From contig NC_134570.1 of NCBI RefSeq assembly GCF_050947875.1, forward strand, positions 107,474,122 through 107,538,121: DNA of 64,000 nt. The letters are read 5' to 3'. The DNA is from Dermacentor variabilis. Lineage: Eukaryota; Arthropoda; Arachnida; Ixodida; Ixodidae. Under the pieces are notes generated by a model. The model did not search any database. It was given only the letters and a program-made list of their open reading frames with translations, and was not told where the DNA came from. The position numbers were made by a program, and so were the translations under genes. Numbering within the stretch: position 1 is the stretch's first letter; each line of letters starts with the position of its first letter. Below, piece by piece: positions 57,060 through 64,000 of the stretch.

Positions 57060-58610
57060 ATGTTAAATCGTGCTCGAGCTCGTGGCAAGCGAGATTGGTG
57101 TAGGCGCGTGGGCCTCATTCTAGGCCTCCTTGCGATGCATCAGCCCTTCTATGCCATGGCCGTCAATGCAGCTTTACAGCAACAGCAGCAGCAGCACCAC
57201 GGTTCTCCTGCTATCGGTCCTGCAAGCGGCTCTAACCACAATGCTTGCAACGGTGGTATCGGCGGCGGCGGCAACAACAGTGGCGGTCACATCAAGGAGC
57301 CTAAGAACGCGCACTCACTGTGGTCGCGCGCGCATCGGCGCAAGATCGTGCTGGAAAATCCCGACGTGCACTACCAGGAGGTATCCAAGCGTCTGGGCGC
57401 CGCAGGGAAGCAGCTAAACGAGGACGACAAGCGGCCTTTCATCGACGAGGCCAAGCGGCTACGCGAGCAGCACAAGCGGGACTACCCGTACTGCAAACAG
57501 CCTCGAAGCAAGCCCAAGCCTCCGACGTCCAAGAAGTCGGACCAGCCTTACGGCATGCCGGCTGGCGCGTACTACGTCACGGACTCGCACAGCGCCTACT
57601 TGCACCACCATAAGGGGATGGCCTTCTTCCACGACGCGTTCAACACAGCTGAGACAGCCGACGCTGCCCCGCGGGAGAACGTCTGGAGCGTGATGCCTGA
57701 TCGGCAGCCGCAGCAGAGTTCGCCGCATTGTTTCTCGAGCAGCCCGGCGCCGCCTGACACCTACTCGCCTTGCCTTCCGGAAATGAAGCCGTACAAGGCG
57801 GAACCCTACGAGGAACTGTGGGATCCCATGCAGGCCTTCTTTCACGACGCGTTCAACACCGCTGAGACAGCCGACGCTGCCCCGTGGGAGAACGTCTGGA
57901 GCGTGATGCCTGATCAGCAGCCGCAGCAGAGTTCGCCGCATTGTTTCTCGAGCAGCCCGGCGCCGCCTGACACCTACTCGCCTTGCCTTCCGGAAATGAA
58001 GCCGTACAAGGCGGAACCCTACGAGGAACTGTGGGATCCCATGCAGGCCTTCTTTCACGACGCGTTCAACACCGCTGAGACAGCCGACGCTGCCCCGTGG
58101 GAGAACGTCTGGAGCGTGATGCCTGATCAGCAGCCGCAGCAGAGTTCGCCACATTGTTTCTCGAGCGGCCCGGCGCCGCCTGGCACCTACTCGCCTTGCC
58201 TTCCGGAAGTGAAGCCGTACGAGGCGGGACCCTACGAGGAACTGTGGGATCTCATGCAGGCCTTCTTTCACGACGCGTTCAACACCGCTGAGACAGCCGA
58301 CGCTGCCCCGTGGGAGAACGTCTGGAGCGTGACGCCTGATCAGCAGCCGCAGCAGAGTTCGGCACATTGTTTCTCGAGTAGCCCGGCGCCGCCTGGCACC
58401 TACTCGCCTTGCCTTCCGGAAGTGAAGCCGTACGAGGAACTGTGGGATCCCGTGCACAGCGGACCGGGATCACTGTTCTCCGAAGTTTACGGAGTGTACC
58501 AAAGCTCGGTACTCACCTCTACCGTTGTGTCGACCGGATACCCAGACGCGGCTGCCGCCACTGCCACCGCGTACACGTACGGCGGAGGACCCGGTTACAC
58601 CATAGAATAA
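57060..58610 (+). CDS. SOX-like HMG-box protein with four 71-residue tandem repeats
   Basis: A 516-codon intronless frame. After a poly-Gln (40-46) and Gly/Asn-rich leader, residues 77-155 form an HMG box of SoxB type: [30 protein letters not shown] and [18 protein letters not shown]. Two hallmark features are altered: the minor-groove wedge Phe-Met is His-Ser (85-86), and the box's second Trp is Gly (116). The SoxB-like linker ([20 protein letters not shown]) follows, then four repeats starting at residues 188, 259, 330 and 401, each opening with [17 protein letters not shown], and a SoxB-like end [14 protein letters not shown]. No stop or frameshift breaks it. The start may instead be Met at 57126, 57135 or 57159; the last has a better context (CCATGG). 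The stop codon overlaps AATAAA (58607-58612). It is probably a diverged SoxB retrogene; function unknown. Confidence 0.82.
   Translation: MLNRARARGKRDWCRRVGLILGLLAMHQPFYAMAVNAALQQQQQQHHGSPAIGPASGSNHNACNGGIGGGGNNSGGHIKEPKNAHSLWSRAHRRKIVLENPDVHYQEVSKRLGAAGKQLNEDDKRPFIDEAKRLREQHKRDYPYCKQPRSKPKPPTSKKSDQPYGMPAGAYYVTDSHSAYLHHHKGMAFFHDAFNTAETADAAPRENVWSVMPDRQPQQSSPHCFSSSPAPPDTYSPCLPEMKPYKAEPYEELWDPMQAFFHDAFNTAETADAAPWENVWSVMPDQQPQQSSPHCFSSSPAPPDTYSPCLPEMKPYKAEPYEELWDPMQAFFHDAFNTAETADAAPWENVWSVMPDQQPQQSSPHCFSSGPAPPGTYSPCLPEVKPYEAGPYEELWDLMQAFFHDAFNTAETADAAPWENVWSVTPDQQPQQSSAHCFSSSPAPPGTYSPCLPEVKPYEELWDPVHSGPGSLFSEVYGVYQSSVLTSTVVSTGYPDAAAATATAYTYGGGPGYTIE
57621..58452 (+). repeat. 213-bp in-frame tandem repeats inside the SOX-like gene
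   Basis: Units start at 57621, 57834, 58047 and 58260. Units 2 and 3 are almost identical; unit 4 is shortened at its end. Each encodes Trp, Pro and Ser-rich sequence such as [16 protein letters not shown] and KPYEELWDP. The 213-bp period is a multiple of three, so the frame survives every duplication. Confidence 0.95.
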
Positions 58611-58612
58611 AG

Positions 58613-59064
58613 CTCGTATCCCCGTCGTGCCTTTGTGCTTTCTGCAAGGACGTCACCGTTAATTGGTTACCGAAAGCCACTGTCTCATTACCACCAGCTA
58701 GCTGTTGTCCATTCTTCTGCATGGCCACAAAGCAATGTCACTGAATATAAATATCGCCCATGGAGTTTCATGAAAGTTTGCATCCGCCCGAAAGTAGTAT
58801 GGCTTCCAGCCAGAAAGACAACCGTGTAGTGTTCAGAAATTGTTATACAAACCGCCATTGCGGGGCAGTCGCTCTGCCAACTAGGTTAACTGATATGCTG
58901 GCAGATGGTAGAACCACAGAAGTAACATTTGCAGAAAAAAAGCAGGGAAACGAAGTGTAAATTACGGAGCTGTACATTTTAATAAATAAACGAAGAATTG
59001 AGAAGAGATAGGCAAAATGGTAGACAATGATAGATGTAGTAAAACCTGATTATATCAAACAGTC
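58613..59064. other. no gene seen
   Basis: Downstream of the SOX-like gene; AT-rich with AATAAATAAA at 58980. No repeat recognised. Confidence 0.4.
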
Positions 59065-59300
59065 TAGGTATGGTATGGTAAAACTCTATTGAGGTCCTGC
59101 AGATCCCGAGTCATCACGAAGTGGGCCACTCCCACGTGGGAACTGTTGTGGGAACCACAATGTGGCCAAGCCTCTCGGCCACATCGTGGACCTGCTGGAC
59201 AGCCCAGAGTTGATCAGCCAGAAGAGGGCTGCGGAGAACCGCCTCCCATCTGGCCAAGCTGTTATCTGTGATAGAGCATGACCAGGCACACCACCAGGGC
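59065..59300 (-). pseudogene. I-type LINE 3'-end fragment
   Basis: The minus-strand frame ends SLARWEAVLRSPLLADQLWA and VQQVHDVAERLG, matching the C-terminal WEAVMTSSDPCNQQQLV type of the LINE at 62600. The 3' tail is TACCATACC repeats at 59065-59082. Confidence 0.65.
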
Positions 59301-59438
59301 ATGTGTTCTAACGTGGTTATTTCTCCACAATTGCGGGAAGTACCATCAGTGTAAGTATCTGAATAGATTGTATGTAAGAGCGATGGATTGGGATATGGTA
59401 TTCGTTTGTAGTTAGCGCTTGAGCTCGATTGATTGTCA

Positions 59439-59520
59439 TCTCTTTCGAAACGGGGCAATGACAAATGGCCACAGTCTAGGTGGTCATTTGTCATTGCCCT
59501 GTTTTGAAAGAGAGAATGAT
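59439..59520. repeat. hairpin of about 34-bp arms
   Basis: TCTCTTTCGAAACGGGGCAA at 59439 and its near-exact inverse at 59495-59513 enclose CAATGACAAATGGCCAC and its inverse, with a loop of about 8 bases. Outer text GATTGATTGTCATC and GATAATCAATC may extend it to about 59431-59536. Confidence 0.85.
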
Positions 59521-59689
59521 GAAGATGATAATCAATCATCATTGCATACATTGAGGAAGGAAATAAACAAGGAGAGAGCAATTACATCATGCAGCCAGCC
59601 TTGGCCATCTAATTCTCCCTGAAGCCACAAACTTTGCACGCACATTGCAGATCTATACACCAATCATACTGCCACTCAGCATTTCACAC

Positions 59690-62600
59690 CAATAACTGCA
59701 CGCTCAATGCCATCATCTGAATGTTCTGAACCCACGATTCTCGCGGAATCAGCAAAACCGACAGAAATCGCACAAGTCGATGTACTGCAATGGCAGTTTC
59801 TAGCAATGCAACAAAGCATCCAGCAACTGGCAAGTGTAATTGAAGAAACACGGCTCGCAAAAGATCAGTGACACAAGAAAGTGAACACTGGCACAACAGG
59901 AAGTAGAGCAGGGACACCCTGCCGATCCACCCGTAAGCCAGAATGAATAGTCAAACCAACCACAGGAACGAAAACCCACTCCTAATCTGGTAATGGAATT
60001 GTCGCAGCTACAAACGCAAGCAAGGATCATTGAGACAGTACATAAGTAACGCCAAAACGACACCAAGCATAATCGCATTGCCGTAAACAGGCACACACCC
60101 AACTCAAACTGGCTACAGCACACATACCACCATGCCTGAAAGCCGCGTGGCCACACTTGCAGCTAAGACGCTCACAACACACAATAGACGGCAGTGACGT
60201 CGATCATAATCTAATTGAGATCCTACTGCTTTAACGAGGCCGAAAGAGCTTTCTCATACTGAATATCTACAGCCCACCCAAGCAGAAGCAGGCCAAGTTC
60301 GACTACTTGATCACTAAAGCAATTGGCATAGCCACAATAGTCTGCTGATTGTAGGAGACTTCAATGCGGCTCACCAGGCATGGGGCTACACGACAGCCAC
60401 ATCAAAAGGCATTGCCCTCCAGTACACGATACAGCAGCACCGTCTCACCATCCTCACAGACCCCACATGCCCCACACGTCTAGGAAAGGGCATCTCCCGA
60501 AATACATGCCCCGACCTCACCCGCCTTGACCGCACCCTTTAATCATCATTGGGAAGTGGGTACGCTACCAGCAGGCTGGAAGCACGCAGACATCATACTC
60601 ATTCCTAAGCCAGGCAAACCCTCCAGCTTAGAAAATATGAGACCAATATCACTGACGTCATGCCTAGGCAAGCTTCTGGAACATGTCATTCTGAACCAAC
60701 GTCAGCCTTACCTAGAATCCAGCGACCTCTTTCCTGAAACAATGTTTGGATTCCAGCCCCACCTTTCTACCCACAACATCCTTCTTCAGCTGATGTATGG
60801 AGTCCTTGAGCAAATCTCGCCACACAACAACGGAGTGATTCTAGCACTTGATCTCAAAGGCGCTTTCGACAATTTGGCTCTCCATACCATCCTTACAAAC
60901 CTAAGTTTCACAAACTGCTCCTAATACTTACAATTACAAATGTGCCTTTCTAAGCAACCGCACGGCCACAATAGGCATTGGCTCACTCAGAACCCCGACG
61001 TTACCTACCCGCAACAAAGGAACCCCACAAGGTGCTGTTCTATCACCCACCCTTTTCAACATTGCTATGATGAAATTACCTGACAACCTCAATGCGGAAC
61101 CAAGAACCGGGCATGCAATGTATGCCGATGACACCACTATCTGGACCACCACTGGTTCCAAAGGAGAGAAACAAGACGCCCTTCAACAAGTGACCGACGT
61201 CGTCCAGCAATATGCAAAAACAAGCTTCTCCGGTGCTCCCCCAAGAAGTCAGAACTATTAGTCCTTCGACAAAAATCACGAAGAAAGCTCAATGAAATAC
61301 CCAACATCACACTCACCCTCGATGGCAAGGAAATACCCACAGTAAACCATGTCAGCATTCTCGGCCTCCACATACAACAGGACGGCGGAGGCGAATACCC
61401 CATCCAACGAATCAAGTAGACCACCTTCCAAGTCATGCGAATGGTCAGCCGCATTACCGCCAAACAAAACGGACTGAAAGACAACACAACTCGTCCAGGC
61501 CCTGATGATCAGCCGCATTGCCTACGCTACCCTGTACGTACCCCTCACTACCAAGGAGATAGATCAATTAGACGTACTTCTTCGGAAAGCATTCAAGCAA
61601 GTGCTCGGCCTACCACCGGGAACAGGGACACTCAAGATTGAAGCCCTAGGAGTCCATAATACAATAAGAGAAATTATACATGCCCACCTCACAAGCCAAC
61701 GAGAACACCTAGCCCTTACACCAACAGGAAGAATAGTCAACGCCATAGGCTACCCCACACACGGCAAAGGCCACAATTAAGCAATCCACCTGGCCCCCAA
61801 TTTCCGGGAGCACATCGAGGTAGCCCCTATTCTCAGAAGCGTGCACCCGGAACATCATGCCGGTCGTTGCCGAGCTTGCGCAAACTCTGCAGATAAAATA
61901 TGGCAGTCTCCCCACCACACTATACACAGATGCCGCGCAGTACCTCCAAAAAGCAGTCGTGAAGACCAGCGTTGTCGGTCATAATCTACAAGAGGTGGTC
62001 TCGATGACGGTCCGCACTACCAGCGCCTTCGTAGTAGTGGAGACAGCCATCACCTTGGCCATCACCTCTAGTCTGACCAACGAGTACGTCACAATTATTA
62101 CAGATTCCCAGGCAGCTTGCGCAGCTATGCGAGAGGCAGAATATCTTCAATTGTCCACTGACTCCTCAAACAAGCCTCCCAATTTCCGGACGTTGAAACA
62201 GTATGGACTCCAGGACATGAGTCCCTCCGTGGAAATCGGTGCGCGCACGCTGTAGCCCGAGCTCATGCCTCCCGGGCGCCACAAGAGAGGGATACGGCCG
62301 CATCTATGGAGCCCGTACCTTCACAATACAACGCCATACTACAACACCACAGATTGAACCGACGACAATACCCACCTCCACACAAGACCCCCTAATGTGA
62401 AGACGCCGTAACATGGGGCAGTTACAAGCCAATACATACCCCCATTTAAGCAGACTATACGCGATACACCCTACACTATACTCATACAAATATCCCCTAG
62501 GTAAGGACTACGCCTCCCTATATCACACCTCATGGGTGTGCCCTAACGTGAAGGCAGCCCCGCAAATACCCAACTCCACACCCAAGCAGTGGGAGGCCGT

Positions 62601-62740
62601 GATGACTAGTTCGGACCCTTGTAACCAGCAGCAACTGGTGCGGCGGGCCCGGGAGACAGCAAGAGCCACAGGAGCCCTGGACTAAGGGCGCCTCCCGCAT
62701 AAGCAGACACACCTGCTTGTCCTTTTTTTTAATAAATGTT
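59690..62740 (+). mobile_element. I-type LINE, decayed, with endonuclease, RT and RNase H
   Basis: Order on the plus strand: a weak ORF1-like end (59790-59870), endonuclease (FLILNIYSPP at about 60255, GDFNAAHQAWGY at about 60356), RT, RNase H and a Cys/His tail, and then a 3' region ending in (CTC)n near 62750. The endonuclease runs into the RT at 60535 without the intervening region, so at least one internal deletion has occurred. The relics at 29335 (plus), 50672 and 59065 (minus) and 52300-55020 (minus) belong to the same broad type. Confidence 0.85.
60526..62685 (+). pseudogene. LINE ORF2: RT, RNase H and C-terminal tail, frameshifted
   Basis: RT motifs are IPKPGKPSSLENMRPISLTS (60600), ALDLKGAFDNL (60845), GTPQGAVLSPTLFNIAM (61020) and AMYADDTTIWTT (61108), keeping the catalytic YADD. 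A YVPLTTKEIDQLD and LLRKAFKQVLGLPPGT stretch follows (61530-61625). The RNase H part has LYTDAAQYL (61920), VVVETAITLAITSSL and VTIITDSQAACAAM (62090). The tail has HTSWVCPNVKAAP and ends ARETARATGALD. Frame changes occur near 60925, 61250, 61420, 61780, 61870 and 62250. Confidence 0.85.
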
Positions 62741-62845
62741 TTTCCTCCTCCTCCTCCCTGAAGCCACTCCCATCTGTTCTTTTTCCCCTCGCAGCATCAG
62801 CCCAACTCCTGACCAACGAGACTCATTGTATTGACTGGGAATATA

Positions 62846-63231
62846 TTTTACTGTGAAGCTGTGGTGGTCTAAGATGCAGAGTTTGTGGTGCCTGTGTGCA
62901 AAAACTATCATGTGGGCCGATCCTGGTGATAGTGCAGAAAGGGTCCAAGCTCAATGGCACATACCCCTGTAGGCTCGGGCACCTGTAACGCACCCTTGAA
63001 TACCCTTGTCACACCTGGGCCTCAAAGAGGTCACAGGCACACGGGTAAGAACAGATGTTTTACAGCGAAGCTGTATAGGGCTAAGATTCAAGGTTTCGTG
63101 GAATCTGTGTGCATAAACAATTATGTGGGCCGATCCTGGTGATTGTGCAGAAAGGGTCCAAGCTCAATGGCACATACCCCTGTGGGCTTGGAAACCTGTA
63201 ATGCGCCCTTGAACTACCCTCGTCAAACCTG
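62846..63231. repeat. diverged tandem duplication, period about 212 bp
   Basis: Units start at 62846 and 63058 with TTTTACTGTGAAGCTGT and TTTTACAGCGAAGCTGT. Both contain GTGGGCCGATCCTGGTGAT and AGCTCAATGGCACATACCCC. The opening word recurs at 29166. Confidence 0.85.
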
Positions 63232-63524
63232 GGACCCAAACTATCGTCATCAGCAATGGCTCGAGCATTGCAGTCTTTTTCCACAGCTGGCTTGTTGCCG
63301 CCCCTCGGTACAAGCACGCGAATGCACTCGTGCAACTGCTCACGCGTTCCGTCTTCCACTGCTGGCTCCATTGCAGCTTATCATTCCAGCAAGGAATTTC
63401 ACTTTTCTGTCGTAATGGAGATATGAGCCATTCATTGTCTTATGTGATAGACACATTTATTAAACAGAGGTGATACGCAAATGTGTGCGTGTACCTATAT
63501 AGTCACGATAACCACAGATTAGGA
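63232..63524. other. no gene seen
   Basis: Unremarkable sequence before the fold-back element. Confidence 0.4.
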
Positions 63525-63529
63525 CAATA

Positions 63530-63693
63530 GAGAGATTTAGATTAGGGGACACAAGTGGCTTGCGTACGCAATAACTAGCGGCCACAGTACTGCACATGCG
63601 CAGACCCTCAAGTCTGGGTGCGTGCATGCGCAGTACCGTCGCCCCTAGTTCTTGCCTGCGCAAGCCACTTTTGTCCCCTCATCTAAAGCTCTC
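63530..63693. mobile_element. 164-bp fold-back MITE with CAATA duplication
   Basis: The two halves are inverted repeats of each other: GAGAGATTTAGATTAGGGGA and, inverted, GAGAGCTTTAGATGAGGGGA, continuing through AAGTGGCTTGCG to the centre. The perfect 5-bp repeat CAATA flanks it at 63525-63529 and 63694-63698. Non-coding. Confidence 0.85.
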
Positions 63694-63771
63694 CAATAAA
63701 TATGTTCGTACCTTTGTTCAAAATTCTGTCACCTCTGTGTTGTGCACTAAACAGCCTCGCTGGTCACCCAC

Positions 63772-63903
63772 CTTCACAGAGTGGAACGGCTCATGAATTT
63801 TTGAAATCAAGGTGCACTTGTTCAGCTGCCCCGTCTGCAGCTTTATGACATGGGCTTTATTCTCGACACGCACAGCAGCTACACGGCCGCCGTTATTCGC
63901 CAT
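63772..63903 (-). CDS. candidate first coding exon of a minus-strand gene
   Basis: ATG at 63903 has a strong context (GTCAACATGGCG). The frame gives exactly 44 codons, MANNGGRVAAVRVENKAH through HEPFHSVK, and ends in phase 0 at a good donor, AAG|GTGGGT (63772/63771). The frame stays open upstream to 63975, so an earlier Met (63975) is possible. The surroundings are CpG-richer than the rest of the right end, as in a 5' exon. No family was recognised; further exons would lie to the left, beyond the LINE-rich stretch. Confidence 0.4.
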
Positions 63904-64000
63904 GTTGACACTCTGACTGGCTGTTGAGAGGTCACGTGTTCCGACATTTGTGCCGGAAAGTTTCGAAAAATGCAATTTTGTGTTTTCATCACGATGACGA

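Noticed and set aside
57459..58457. 332-codon minus-strand frame opposite the SOX-like gene
   Set aside because: It is the antisense shadow of the in-frame 213-bp repeats; the plus strand has the HMG box.

Overview
This window looks like a hard-tick (ixodid, probably metastriate) genome segment. That is inferred from the mobile elements: Penelope-like elements with a GIY-YIG tail, an RTE retrotransposon with a TGA-repeat tail, a tRNA-headed SINE, RNase H-bearing I-type LINEs and a 25-bp GGCCAACTTGAAATTT minisatellite. I found no bacterial operons, no structural RNA genes and no CRISPR. Most of the 64 kb is mobile DNA, much of it nested, over AT-rich intron-like or intergenic DNA.

Layout. 1-6.2 kb is AT-rich with one SINE, a 183-bp tandem duplication and two weak host-exon candidates. 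6.2-13.6 kb holds two head-to-head Penelope-like copies; the second is split by a 5,178-bp element (8094-13271) with terminal inverted repeats, which carries a clean THAP-domain first exon behind a GC-rich promoter. 15.7-17.0 kb is a dead mariner. 19.0-23.0 kb is an RTE inserted, with an 11-bp target duplication, beside a CR1/L2-like fragment. 23.5-23.9 kb is a Ty3-type integrase relic. 24.48-25.34 kb is an open, intronless UBE2Z-like E2 gene. 27-38 kb is a patchwork of LINE 3' ends, small inverted-repeat elements, an RT relic, a minisatellite and a 126-bp solo LTR. 38.66-44.66 kb is bounded by a striking inverted repeat (GGGCCCGTA tips plus a perfect 27-bp match) and may be a 6-kb transposon. 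45.5-50.6 kb is a repeat backbone bearing several nested insertions, and a second, less interrupted copy of that backbone lies at 55.3-56.5 kb. 51.6-55 kb has a second SINE and the 5' half of an I-type LINE (zinc-knuckle ORF1 plus endonuclease). 57.06-58.61 kb is an open SOX-like HMG-box gene with four in-frame 71-residue repeats. 59.7-62.7 kb is another decayed I-type LINE. At 63.77-63.90 kb there is a plausible first exon of a minus-strand gene.

The open frames that look most gene-like are the THAP exon, the UBE2Z-like gene, the SOX-like gene and the right-end exon. They are not obviously linked in function. The most informative signals are structural: two large candidate DNA transposons, nested insertions that can be dated by their target duplications, and repeated appearance of THAP-like sequence in the repeats.
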